A program made the position numbers and the translations under genes. 64,000 nucleotides of DNA from Dentipellis sp. KUC8613. Taxonomy: Eukaryota; Basidiomycota; Agaricomycetes; Russulales; Hericiaceae. This document shows, piece after piece, positions 37,538 through 49,111 of this stretch; within the stretch, counting starts at the first letter, position 1; every line of letters starts with the position of its first letter. The notes beneath the pieces were generated by a model. The model worked only from the letters and a program-made list of their open reading frames with translations. It was not told where the DNA came from and ran no database searches. The DNA is taken from contig NSJX01000013.1 of assembly GCA_002286715.1 (NCBI GenBank), positions 229,620 through 293,619 on the forward strand, read 5' to 3'.

Positions 37538-38219
37538 TGTGCTGTGGTTCCTTTGGGTCGGTGAGGGTGCGGGTGCGGGTGCGGTGTGGGAGGACTGCTT
37601 ATTATAATGTATAGAGGTAATGCGCATTTGTATATTCTTCATGTTCTGCATTGGATATCACCCCCGTTCAGACATATATAGACCATCATTCCCCCATCTC
37701 ATTCGGAACTATGTCTGACGCAGTCACTCTCGTAACTGATAGTGTTTTGGAACCCGAATATAGGTGTCTCGCAGGTCACCACTAGGCAACCTACCAGTCA
37801 AATTGTCATTCCTAGCGGGAGCAAGACCTATATATTCATCCGGATTTTACGACATAATGGGGCCTTTACCGGGCTCTACAAGGACCTCACGTAGAATCAC
37901 GCAGGTCAGTACATACGACCGCCGCGACGCGGAGCCCGGGTCCGATGTTGGCCGCCATGGCCTACATCTCTTTTTTTTTCAACTTCAATTCGCAAAATCC
38001 ATTCCTGCGGGGCTCATTTTGGACCTTCAACTCTTTTCGATGATATGTGTATCCGTTCTGGATTTCGTTCGTAGTTCCTTTCGAGAAACCCCGAGTGTCG
38101 TGCCCGATCCTTCGAGAGAGTTCGGTCATGTGACTGCGCCCGCCTATTCATATCTAATCGCGTCGCGTCCCGAGCCGAGGCAATTTTGCACTTCTACCTG
38201 CTTCACATACTTTCTTTGG
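37538..38219. other. Intergenic
   Basis: A short GCGGGT/GCGGGTG repeat lies near 37566-37590 just after PAM16. The rest is the presumed promoter of the Myb/SANT-like gene. The frame open upstream of 38220 does not look coding. Confidence 0.5.
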
Positions 38220-39397
38220 ATGCCCCGCGCCAAACGATCAAAATCCTCGAATTCTATCATGGATCACAGCCAGCAAGGCAATGAGACTGCGAAATGGACA
38301 CCCGAGGACGAGCAGGCGTTCATCGATTTCCTCACGGAGCATGTCTCCGAGCGGGGGGAGGAGAATTACAAGATGACTACATTCACGGCGGCTGCTGCTT
38401 TCCTCGAAGGTAGGAGGACTGCGGGCGGGCCGAAGATCGGGATGACGTGCAAGAATAAGTGGGCTCGTGTACGTCCTTACCTGCTGATAGTCATGATCAT
38501 GTGCACTCACGCCGCTGTTTTCAGCTGAAGGAGACGCATGGTGTGTGTTACAGGTTGAAGAACTGTCAGAGCACCTCAGGGTTTACATGGGATGAGGATA
38601 GAGGGGCTGAAGTCAGACCTGAGGGTGAAGTTGCTTGGAGAACATTTGTTGAGGTGTGCCATCGTGAATTGTCTTCTCCGCCCATGTCTAATTTATTGTG
38701 ACGGCAGAAATACCCAAGGGCTGCGCACTTTCGGCATCGAGGTTGGCCGCTCTACAAAGCGGTAGACAACATCATCCCCGACATAGTCAAGGCCAATCTC
38801 CTGGCCTCTAGGACACATACCGCAAAACCTTCAGATGAGCTGCCTGCGAGCAGCATGACTGCCGAAGACGCACCGCGGGCGTCACCCGATGTGTCCGAGG
38901 TAGAGGCATTGCTGGAGGAAAATGCTCGGCCGTCGGCAAGCAATGCCAACGCCAATGGAGATAGCGGCAGGGCGCCATACGTTCCTCCTCCCCTGCCGCC
39001 TGCGCCACCCTCTCGGCGGAAGCGCACTGCACTCGAGATGGACGCTCCCACAACATATTCAAGGGCCTCTTCCTTTGAAGAGGAATCACCGTACGACATC
39101 GCCCTCGCGCATTCCATAGAGCGCATGACGGACGCTCTTATAAAATTCCTCGCCTCCGAGCCGGACCTCAAGACCCCAGCGGAGCCGTCAGAACCGTCCG
39201 CAAAGCGGCGGCGGACGGCTATCGAGTTGGCGGCGAGGCGAGAGAATAAAGTGCTCTCAGTAGACGATCTCGTGGACTTCATTGAGATAATGCGGCGGGA
39301 TGTAACCGTTGCCGACACATATTTGGCTGTGGCGAGGATGGATGAAAAGTTGTGTCGGTCTTGGATACAGAGGGTGCTTGCTGATGATCGCTCTTAG
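38220..39397 (+). CDS. Myb/SANT-like DNA-binding domain protein
   Basis: Three exons, 38220-38468, 38525-38653 and 38708-39397, give 355 aa. The N-terminal trihelix/Myb-like domain reads KWTPEDEQAFIDFLTEHVSE, then ...KNKWARLKETHGVCYRLKN, SGFTWDEDRGAEV and KYPRAAHFRHRGWPLYKAVD. This is the arrangement of Myb_DNA-bind_3-type domains found in many agaricomycete proteins and in proteins linked to Harbinger/PIF transposons. A disordered Pro-rich linker follows, then a basic patch (AKRRRTAIELAARREN) and a C-terminal helical region (VDDLVDFIEIMRRDVTVADT). No transposase is adjacent. It may be a host regulator or a domesticated transposon-derived protein. Confidence 0.78.
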
Positions 39398-39578
39398 CCA
39401 GTTGGACTCCTCCCCACCATGTATCATCTCTTACAGTGTTGTAATATCTCTGGACAATTTATGATTGTACTCTAGATATACATCAAAGACACCGTAAAGT
39501 ACGTCTGCAAACAAAACAGTGGACAAAGGGTACTACCTAGCATTTGAATATGGTTTATCTGTTTCCTTCAGTTACAAG

Positions 39579-39672
39579 TCCCTGGTAGTATATCGGCTAG
39601 TACACCCGCCTGTCACTTCTGACCTCGAGTCATGGTGCGCGGGAGAGCGGGGTTCGACTCCCCGCCAAGGAG
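39579..39672 (+). tRNA. tRNA-Asp (GTC) with intron
   Basis: The cloverleaf fits: acceptor TCCCTGG with CCAAGGA, D-arm GTAT/GTAC, anticodon stem CCCGC/GCGGG with loop C-TGTCA-C holding anticodon GTC, and T-arm CGGGG-TTCGACT-CCCCG (B box). An intron of 22 nt (39616-39637) sits one base 3' of the anticodon, the canonical position. A T-run follows at about 39676-39682, a pol III terminator. The fourth acceptor pair is C-A, a mismatch. Confidence 0.88.
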
Positions 39673-41103
39673 CTTATTTTTTCTTCGAGTGCTTCTATTG
39701 ATATGAGCAAGGTGAGGGGTTCGCATCTCCCGGACGCGTATCACCGTTTCAAGTATGGCGTTGAGCTGTCGGATGCGTCCTTTCATTTTTATCTCAAAGA
39801 AATTCGGGATCGAGTGAACAACGCATAGAATTAGATACTAATGCAGACCATGTTATTAGGCTTCATTCATTGTCACTCTATCGCCGGGATAGGCGTCATG
39901 GTTGTTGACCGTCTGTCCGCGCCCAGGGTAATCATGGTAGTGCAATGTACAGCCACCAACACTACAATGTATTGCTTAGGTTGCTGGTGATGGACTAAGT
40001 ATATACAGTGCGGCCCCGACGTCTGACGCAGCGCCGGAGGCAGAGCCTGCGGCGCAGACAGCTGCAGCATCCGTTGCTGACCAACTGCCCACGGGCTGCG
40101 GGCGGGACCGACGAAAGTATAAGCCAAGAGTAAGCCGGAGGACCAAAAGGCGTTGTCCGAGCGGCCGGAGGACGACCTAAAGCAGTGAGACTCCCAGAGC
40201 TGGGGAGAGCTGTTTTATTCGATTCCCATAGAACGCAAGGGAATACGGAGGATACTCGGTCGGGTCATGTAAGGTCAATACAGATAGCAGGGTGGACGCC
40301 ACGAAACCCAAAGCGTGGGTTTGGGTCAAAGGGCTTGAATGGGCTTAGGCTGAAGGGTGGGCAGGCAGATATCCGAAGCAGAAGCGGAGAGCGAGGTCAG
40401 CTGGACTCATCGCGACATAGCGTGCACATGAGATGAAGCTTGCGATATGCTGTGTGCAATATTAGCGCGACCGATAGGTGATACGTCCGTTCTCGAGGAT
40501 GCCAGACGTTGCGATGGGGCGGCAAGTGACGCGTTTTCGGTGTGCGGACCGCGGTGCATGTGTGCACGCGACCAGACGTCGCAGACGATCAACGAACATG
40601 GAGAGATCGCACGAGATAAGCATGGATCACAAGATGGCTCGTGGAGATACCTGCAGGCCGGCTGGGAGCAAAGAAGGGCGTCGGACGTCAGAAGCAACGG
40701 TGGATGCGGAGAGAGGCGCACGAGAGAAACGCAGGTGACAAAGGGAGAGACACGAGGCGAGAGGCAGGAGAAAGGCCTCGAGGAGGACTAAGGATCGGAG
40801 GATCGATGAGTTCGGCCGGGCGGCGGTGCGGCCGGAGGGGCCGGAGGGGCCGGAAGGGCGGGGTCGGGGCAAAATTGATTGGTCGGGTGTGTCTTCGCGT
40901 CGTCGAGTGTCTTCACTGAAGCCTTCACTGAAGCCTCTTCAGTCCTCTTTTCCTCGCTGGGGACGTGCTCCCTCTGCCGTCCCCCCGCAGTCCTGTCCCC
41001 TCAATCTCATACTATCATCCGAGGCTGCCCCAGCCACTTCAAAACCGCTTCAACCCACCCAAGAGCAAGCGCGTTTTCTCCGCTTGCTCTCTTCTCTTTC
41101 GCA
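39673..41103. other. Intergenic with purine-rich and GC-rich patches
   Basis: About 1.4 kb with no convincing gene. It includes a purine-rich segment around 40640-40810 and a short GGGGCCGGA-type repeat near 40829-40862. A direct repeat of TTCACTGAAGCC lies near 40912-40935. It then turns CT-rich toward the start codon at 41104, as is common in fungal promoters. Confidence 0.5.
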
Positions 41104-44100
41104 ATGGGCAGCCTCGGCGTCCTCGCCGCCTCAAGGCCTTTCGCCCAATGGTCTTTTGATCTCCTCACTACCCGCGTAGAGTTCAGGACCATGTTTTGCC
41201 TCACGGTATCTCTCTTCGTCGTCCTGATCCTTGGTGAGCAAGATTTGCCTTCCTTTTCTGTTATCCATCGATTTTCTTCCCTTTCCCATCATCCCACATC
41301 AACGTTTTCATCTCTGCCTTCATGTCCTTTCACTTTCGCCTCCCTTCGTCTTGTATTCATGTATAACATACTGGTACTAACGCAACGCACGCTTCACCTA
41401 CTAGCGTATTACTCAAACCCGTCCGAAACGTCCTTCAGGTCCTATCTCACCGAACAGTCCTTTCGCCACCATCTCTCGCGCCTGCACGACGCCCCAGATG
41501 GTGATCACACAGACTCTGAAGACTCTGGCATCCACTACACGTCCAAACGATCAACATCAGGCCCCTCTTCGCGCTCCGATGCGCTCGACGCCTGTTCGCC
41601 ATCATTTCCGTTTTCCAACCGCGCTTCTGTTGCTCTGCGGACGCCCAAACATGCCTTTCATAGCTTTGGCTTCTTCACCATCGCTGCCGTCATCCCAAAC
41701 AACTTCGGTGGCCGATCATCGTCCCCTTCATCTCAAGGCACTTCTCGCAGCTCCTCTACCTCATCGTCTGGTCTGAGCGAGCTGGCGAGGCGCAGTTCAG
41801 CCTCCGACAATGACTTGGACGACTCATCACACAAGGAATCCTGGTTCATCGGTGCATTCGGTCGTTGGTGGAGAGGCGGTGTTATTGAGGCCTCGTGGCC
41901 CAACCCTTCTGATGGTCGAGCAAAATGTGATGAGGAAGCTTGGAGCTCTGGCATTCTCAACATCAAGGCTCTCGACAAATTAGATGGGTACAGTGGTGAG
42001 TCGCCCTACTTCGACGTCAAGCCCACGCGGGTGCTGATTATCGCGAAGGCTTGCCGTTTCCGACCACGACGTCTCCGCGCTCCCCGCGTGCGTCGCCTCC
42101 AAAACTTCGGTCCCGCGATCGCTCTGCCCCGCGGTCGTCGCGACGCAATTCCACGCCCCCGCCTCTCCCCAAATCGGCTACGCTCCCGCTCCACACCCCC
42201 AAGCACCTGTCCTCCGCCCATTCCGCACCGAAACCGTCTCAACCGCACACAGTCCACGCGGCGCCGCCCCTATCCTCGCCCATCCACAGCCGCACGCCCT
42301 CCAGCACGAATGTCTCCGCTTACACCCACACCCCTCACTCCTCCCTATCGGCACAAGTCAACACCCCGAGCACCGGCTCCGCCCCGTGCACGCCCTTCGA
42401 CACGCACCCTGCGATCGCCGAGATCCTGTCGCAGATCAACCACGCGCGCAACGCGACCCACGATCTGCGCGCCCAGCTCGATGAGCATTCCACCAACGCA
42501 TCGTCAGTTGACGCATCGCTAGTGTCTGAGCTTGCAGAAGCGAAGGACACGAAACGCGTCGAGGATGCGGGCCGCGGGGAACTCAAGAGCCGGCTGAAGG
42601 GTCTCGAGGAGTCGAAGCGCGTGGCCGAGGCGGGGAAGCGAGAGGCTGAGAAGAAGCTGAGGATGGCAAAGTCGGTGAAGATGGACGCAAGTGCTAGAGT
42701 GGAGAAGTTGGTTGCGGAGATCGAAGCGCTGGCGAAGCAGTGTGAGGAGGACCAGCGTGCGACGCAGGAGCGGAAGGCGGAGACAGAGCGAGAGGCGAAG
42801 GAGTTGGGCGAGCTGTTAGAGAGGAAGAAGCAGGAGGTCGGAGTCGCAGAGAACGTAGTGGCCGCGCTGGGTGCCCGAGTGAAGGATCTAGAGCAGCAGG
42901 TGGAGAAGGAGCAGGATCTGCTTAAAGCTGCGAAGGAGCGCGCAGAGCTTCTCCAGCAGGATCGCAAGTTTTTGTCACTCACCGTGGTTAAAGCCCAGGA
43001 GGACGACAGCCATGTCCTCCCCGTACCTCCGACTGCATCGGAGCAGGCGATCTTTAGCACCAAGACTGAAGAGCTGGCTCCTGTTCCAGATATCTTCCCT
43101 ACCGCTGCGGAGAAGGAGTTCCCTCATATCCCGTCCCTAGCAGACAAGAACAGCAGTAGCGGCTCTTCGAGTACCGGTGGCGGCTTGCATTCGCGCGAAG
43201 TGTCAGCTTCGCCCCGCGCCAGACAACACAGCCTGCTCACCACCTCTGACTTGGTCTACACTTCTCCCTCTAGCAACGGGAAAGCAACCTCCCCGGTTTC
43301 GACCAACTACAGCCACCCAGAGGCCCTTGCACGGCGCGCGAAGGGATATTCGATCTTCGACGATGACATCGCCTCGCTCTCGCAACCTGCACCCACGACG
43401 ACCTTTGCGCCCTTCGACAGTGACAGTGGCATGGAGAGCGGGGACGACACTCACAATGTCAAGTCCAGCAATGCAGTAGGCATTGTCGGACAGCGCGCCT
43501 CCGCACCCATGGCCATTTCTCCGAGCTCCGGTGCATTCTCTCCTGCGGCGACCGCGCTCATCCCGAACAGCCTCATCCGGTCTCTTGAGAATGCCAACTC
43601 AGACGGCGTCCCGAGATCCTTCCAGTCCGACAGCGATGCCTTCCTGGAGCGTGACTGGCGCCACCGTCAAGGGCGCGCTTCGCACGACGGTAGCACGTTG
43701 TCCGTCGGCTCCACTGCGCTCAACACGTCTCCGGTCTCGCTCACTGCGCCTGCGTTCCCGACCATCGTGCGAGATGACGAGGACAGCTACGATCCGTTTG
43801 AAGTGCGCCCGCCGCCGCCTGCGCACCCGTTGCAGCACCATTACCAGCGCCAGCGCCTCATTTCGGACCCTATCGACCTACAGCGCGTGTGGCCCTCGCG
43901 CACGAACTCGGATCCCGTCTCGCCCGGCTACCCAAGCGCACAACAGGCTCCACGCAGCCCGGAGATTCAGCAGACAGAGGTGAAAACGCGCCGCTGGTGG
44001 TCTGCCTCGACGTCCTCCGCGCTCACGACGGACCGGACCAAGGCGACGCCCGAGCGCAAGGGGCTCAACCCCGACGCGAAAGTGTTCCGCTTCTCGCGCA

Positions 44101-44558
44101 AGCCCGCGTTTGCCGCGTCGCTGCCGCTGCCGTCGCCTGCGCCCGCGCTGCCATCGTTCGACGTCCCCATCTTCGACTCGCTCAACCCGTCCGCGGCATT
44201 CCTGCCGCCGTCGCCCGGCGCACCGGGTGCACCGCTCTTCTCCGGCTCGGGCCTTGCGATGCGCGCGTTCGCGCCGTCGCCCGAGGAGCGCGAGGCGCTG
44301 CAACGCGCGCTTGGCAGCTCGACGAACACGAGCCTCGAGCGCCTCCCGAGTCTCAGCGAGGTCGGCTCCATGCCCGCATCGCCGTCACACACTCAGGCGC
44401 ATGCGCACGGACATGCGCACGGGATGATGCCGCTCGAGCTCGGCGCGGGCACAGGCGCGCGCAGGCCGTCGTGGCTTGCGAACCTGACGGCGCCGCGCGG
44501 GGGCAAGATGAAGTTCAGCCCGTGGGAAGACGGCGAGGGCGACGAGGGCAAGGAGTAA
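41104..44558 (+). CDS. Large membrane-anchored coiled-coil protein of unknown function
   Basis: Exons 41104-41233, 41405-41995 and 42049-44558 give 1,076 aa. The N-terminus (MGSLGVLAASRPFAQWSFDL) precedes a hydrophobic segment FCLTVSLFVVLIL that looks like a signal anchor. A Ser-rich disordered stretch follows, then a conserved-looking WFIGAFGRWWRGGVIEASWP. The third exon has a Pro/Ser-rich region, then a long coiled coil encoded at roughly 42420-43000 (HPAIAEILSQINHARNATHD through ELLERKKQEVGVAENVVAAL). It ends in a long disordered Ser/Pro tail with RRWWSAST and an aromatic/acidic end MKFSPWEDGEGDEGKE. I do not recognise the family. Organelle tethering or septum roles would be guesses. Confidence 0.75.
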
Positions 44559-46592
44559 TGTGCGTGCGTGTGTGCGCGCTGCATCTTGGACGTGTCGGCT
44601 CGGGTTCTGCGTTCCGTGTTCGGCTGTTGGGTTGGGCTCGTGCTCGTGCTTGCGACCGCGTCTGCGTCTGTGTCCGCTTCGGACAGCTGTAGAGAAATGT
44701 GTAAAGGTATTGTCGGTGTCGGGGGAGCGAAGCAAAGTCTAAAGCGAAGGGATACGAGCAGCGAGGGCTGGGAGGTGGTAGGGACAGGGAGGGGAGGAGA
44801 GGGGGGATGCTCGATTGATCTTCGCGCCTATATATACAGATCCACTCGAATGGAATGAAGAAATGAATTTGCACGACTCGGTCCTCGCGGTGTCCCGCTC
44901 CCTGCGAGCCTGTCGCCCTGTATGTATGTATGGGTGCTGTTGCAGCACGCACCAGCCCAGGATGGCGACGTCACGGCGCAGTTCGTATCCCGATGGGCGT
45001 ATGATGTGCGCCCTCGGGCGTAGTGTGATCATCTGGTTGGGTAGGGTCGCTGCCCGGGATGGCCGCCGCAGGGCGTCCGCTGTCTGCAACTTGCTGCGCA
45101 CAGCCGTCGTGGGAGCCTGTGGGAGCAGGAGCATGAGGATCTGTGGTCGTACTGATATCAGACAATGGTCGCTCTTATCAGCTGTCTCCACTGGCTCGGA
45201 ATACCTGACGGCGGCCTGTATTTGTGGCTTGGCCATCGTCACGCTCAGGCGTCAGTATGGTGTCGTTCCCGTCTCCTGCTTCCATGTTGAAAGTGAGCAT
45301 CATGATCATGACCATACATTACTGCCATCTTGATTTATAGAGTCCAGAAGACCGAGGACGCGAGGAAGATGTTCCGATTCGATCGAAAGGGAAAGGTGCG
45401 AGAGAAGGCGGTACTAAATAATGTCCCAAGGTCTAGCATTGGTCCTTCGCAGCAACATCTACGTATTACGAGTACTACCAGCAGGTAATATGCAAATCCC
45501 CACCTAACGAGAAACCTAAAGCTGAAGCCCAGCGCGAGAAGCATGCATAATGATAACCATGAAGAGAGAATTACGGTAAGAAGGAAGAAGATTCCGTCCA
45601 CGGAAGACTATCTGAACCGGCCTGGATTCGAGAACTGGTGTTTGAAAACTGTGGTACTGACCAGCTCGATCCGGTATATGATGCGTGCCCGCACGCCGCA
45701 CGGCCTCGACCTGCGGAGAGAGTGGGCGAATCGAGGAAGCGAAGCGAAGGGTCGAGAGAAGGGAGCGAAATGAATGCAGTGGGTTTATAGTGCAGTCCGG
45801 ATTCATCATCGCTTTCGTACCAGATCGTGAATATGGAATGGGGAATGGAGGGTAAGGGAAAAATGGGGAATATGGAAGGTGGAAGTGCTCAAGAAATATA
45901 TGAAACCATGAATCAGACGTACTACGCGAGGCTTGAAAGGTGGAAGAAGATAAAGACACAGAAGAATGTGGAAGATAATGAGAGTGCGGAAGCTATATGC
46001 AATGGCTGAGGTCCAGCCAAAGAAGTGCGCTGGTCCAGGGAATTGTGGCACCGTTTACGGTGCGATGTAAGAATAGAAGATAGGCTAGGAAGATGATAAG
46101 CGGTATAACGCGGAATGGTAAAGTTCGAGCAGGGCAAACACGGGGAAAAGTGTGACATAGCCGTGTATATTTTCCGACGCAACGAAAGCGACAGCAACAT
46201 TAGTGAGAGCAGAGCAGAACCAGCGCGGGAATAACTGAAAAGTAAGGGAAAGGGTAACGGGAGAGGATGTCAAGGAACGCGAGAGGATGATTGTGGGAAG
46301 AGGCACAAAGGAGCGAGGGGCGCGGGTGGCGTAGGCTTCGACAGAAGGAGACTGATTGCGAACTGGATCCGAGGTGGCTGACTGGAGCGAGTGCGGAGAT
46401 GGACGTGACGGACTGACTTGATTGCGGGGTATACGTGACTGTATGTACCAATGGGAGAGGGAGTAGGACAGAATAGCAGGCGCAGGAGGGTCTCTGTCTG
46501 CAGGGGAGCAACATGATGAAGTTCCGAGTCTGAGACCAGACATGCCGACGGGGTAAAAAAGCGTCCGCGTCAAGAAAGAGAAGCAGCTCGGA
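44559..46592. other. Long intergenic region
   Basis: About 2 kb between the coiled-coil gene (+) and the end of the PSR-like phosphatase gene (-). Frames are short, and none shows a domain. It probably contains long 3' flanks; a non-coding transcript cannot be excluded. Confidence 0.5.
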
Positions 46593-48645
46593 CTATAGCC
46601 CTCCATCCAACACTCCTCGGACGTCATCCACAGTGGCAAGGTCTGCGAGGAACGGGCAGAGGTCGGTCAACTCAGTATCGTGAGGGTCGTTGAACCACGA
46701 CGACACCGGAACGGCATTGTTCGGATGAAAGATGTACGACGCAGGGGAATTGTCAAGGATGATGGTATCCCCTATCGGTCTGCCTAGTTGCGAAAGATCC
46801 TACAAGGCAAGATGAGACTGAGTTTACGATAAAAGTTGAAATCACCAACCTTGACATAGTTCCCTCTGTGGTTATAGCAGCTTTCTCGGAACAATCTGTG
46901 ATTCACTACATGATGTACGTCCAACTTGTCGAGAACAGGGTCCGCATACTACAAGGCGCGGAGAAGGAAAGAAGACGCCGTTATATAAACAAGAGAAAAT
47001 TTTGAACACAGAAAAAACGAACCTTGCTTAAACTCGCAGTGAATACCACGATCTCATATATCTCTCCCATCTTCTTCAGAAAATTATCCACTCCGGGTCT
47101 CTTAATGACATAGACATTATGCCAGTGGTATTCAATTTCAACGGGCACGACATAGTCGGCTTGTTGTATTGACTGAAGGGGGATTCTTATGAAAAAGTGA
47201 AGCTCTAAGCCATGCAAACTACTGACCTTGAAACTGCTATGCACAAGCGTTTCGTCAAGATCAAGCACCAAACATTTCCGCCCTGCATGCTGTGGTGCGA
47301 TCGGAGGCAACAATGGTCTAGGCACGCCGTCCTACGAGAATGGCCAGGAAATCAGTCAGTAAGGGATTGAGAGAACATGGATTGGCGCTCGACTGACCGG
47401 ACCAATGGGTATCCCTGCCCCGCCGCTCATTATCAATCGATCCTCTTCATCTTCCGCCTCCTCAACCCCAGCGCCCTCCTCTCCCTCATCTTCCTCTGTG
47501 AAGCTCGTCCCGTCACTCTCATCTCCGGATGACTCTGCGCGCACACCGGCGACTTCCTCACCTGTGGACCCAGGAGGCTGCACAGCCCCGGACGTCACAC
47601 CTTCCGTCTCTGCCTCAGGGAGGAGTTTCGTTGGTGTTGGCGGGACGATGACATCCGCCACACTGCCAGAAGGCGTTACAGACGTATCAACAGCACGTAA
47701 TTCTGTCGCCGGTTGAGCTGAGGCCTGAGCAGAAGGCTCGGACGTAGAGGGCTCAGGTCCCGTCGTCCCGCCGTTAGCCGATGCGTTCGGCTGCTGCTCC
47801 TTCTCCGTATCGCGAGGTGGTTTTTCTTGGAGAGCGGCAGCAGATGTGGCGGGTTCGTTTGCAGCAGCATCCACGTCGATGGGGCTGGCATGGGTCGGGA
47901 CACACGGAACGAGGACGTGTACTAGACGGGACAGGAAAGAGACACGAGGACGTGAAGAAGCAACGCCGTTCGCCTTCTGTTTTCCGGCAGCTTTAGAGGT
48001 TGTGCTTGCGACAGGCTCAGTGGTGGCGGTATGGGCGCCATCAGATCCGGATTGGGCATCTTTGCGGCGCGAGGAACGTGTATGCGTTTGCGTGCCGGTG
48101 AGGGTCGTGGAGAGCGAGCCCTTGTCCTTTTCCTTGTCTTTATCCGCGTCGGCATCGTCTGATTGCTCTGCAGGAACGGGTGTGGTCGCGGCCGGTGTGG
48201 ATGTGGTCGCATCAGGTGTCGTAGTCGTCGGCTCGGGAACGTCAGCAGCGGAAGACTGGCCCTGCTCAGTAGTAGGGGCCAGCCCTGATTCTGAGCTTGT
48301 CCGCGCACCCGCGCCTGAGTCAGGAGCATCTGCTTTGTCGGTTGAGGGACCGTCCGCGACGGGAACACCGCTGGCGCCAGTCGTCGGTTGAGACTCCTCC
48401 GCCTCAGGCGCAACGACGTCTTCGGGTACGGCCTGCTCTGGCTCCTTCTTCTCTGTGACCGTGGAAGTGCCGTTGGGTTGGGTATCCGCGCCGGGGGCAG
48501 ACGCGGGGGGTTGGGCATCTTTGCCCTTCTTTGCCGCCTTACGCTTGGAAGCCCTGGCGAAGATACTGGGTTTTGTGGGCTTTGCGGGTGCTGCTGCTGC
48601 GTCCTGAGCTGGTTGCTCTCTGGCGGGTGCGGGGGATGGTGCCAT
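46593..48645 (-). CDS. Psr1/SCP-like CTD-type (FCP1 homology) phosphatase
   Basis: HAD-type serine phosphatase with a long N-terminal extension. Exon 1 is 48645-47398 (416 codons); the next starts at 47331. The frame is open three codons further but only with GTG, so the ATG at 48645 ([12 protein letters not shown]) is used. The first 400 residues are disordered, Ala/Thr/Pro/Glu-rich, with one more ordered stretch [15 protein letters not shown]. The catalytic domain starts [19 protein letters not shown] (DxDxT) and continues [39 protein letters not shown] and [19 protein letters not shown]. It ends in [19 protein letters not shown], as in yeast Psr1/Psr2. The N-terminal palmitoylated cysteines of yeast Psr1 are missing; the internal Cys near LVPCV may substitute. 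Yeast Psr1 acts in sodium stress. Confidence 0.88.
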
Positions 48646-49111
48646 GGGAGACACGGGGGGGCGGGGAAGGGGAGGAAGGGAAGGAGAGCGACAGACAACA
48701 CAGCGAAGACGACTCGCCGCCGCACGCGCGCCTCTGCCCGTCGTGTTTCCTTACCTAATTCGCTCCCACGCCCTGGTCCGCCATGTCCACGTCTCCCGCC
48801 AGACAAGACATCACCACCACTCGACGATCAGCGTGTCTGAACGCGTGGATGTTGCCCGTTGCTCAATTCATCCTCTTCCACACATCATTTCTCCCTCAGA
48901 GCCACGCATGGAAATCTCCCCTCGAGCGACCATCGGTAACCATGTGTTCCATGCGCAACTGCTGACTTGCTCGATGCTTCCTCCACCCCGGCAGCCGGGT
49001 GCTGTCCTGATATATACACCACGTCCAATAATCCATGCGTTTCTGCTCCAGAAGGATGGTTCTCCAACGCTATAAAATGCTTCTCGTCAGACGAGCGACT
49101 CTTCAGTCGCA
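48646..49111. other. Divergent promoter region, PSR-like phosphatase / amylase
   Basis: It contains a CCAAT box at 49025-49029 and a TATAAAA at 49071-49077 oriented to the amylase gene. No gene seen. Confidence 0.55.
49071..49077 (+). promoter_or_regulatory. TATA box of the amylase gene
   Basis: TATAAAA lies 41 nt upstream of the ATG at 49112, with CCAAT 46 nt further upstream. The spacing implies a very short 5' UTR. Confidence 0.6.

Noticed and set aside
40829..40862. GGGGCCGGA repeat as a possible CRISPR-like or functional array
   Set aside because: Too short and without spacers; a simple GC-rich repeat in a nuclear genome.
42335..43063. 242-codon minus-strand frame
   Set aside because: Antisense to the coiled-coil segment of the 41-44.5 kb gene. 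Its Ser/Arg/Phe-rich composition is the reverse complement of Glu/Lys/Ala codons.
47922..48806. 294-codon minus-strand frame beside the PSR-like N-terminus
   Set aside because: It overlaps exon 1 of the phosphatase in another frame and has only Pro/Arg-rich content, a shift of the low-complexity region.
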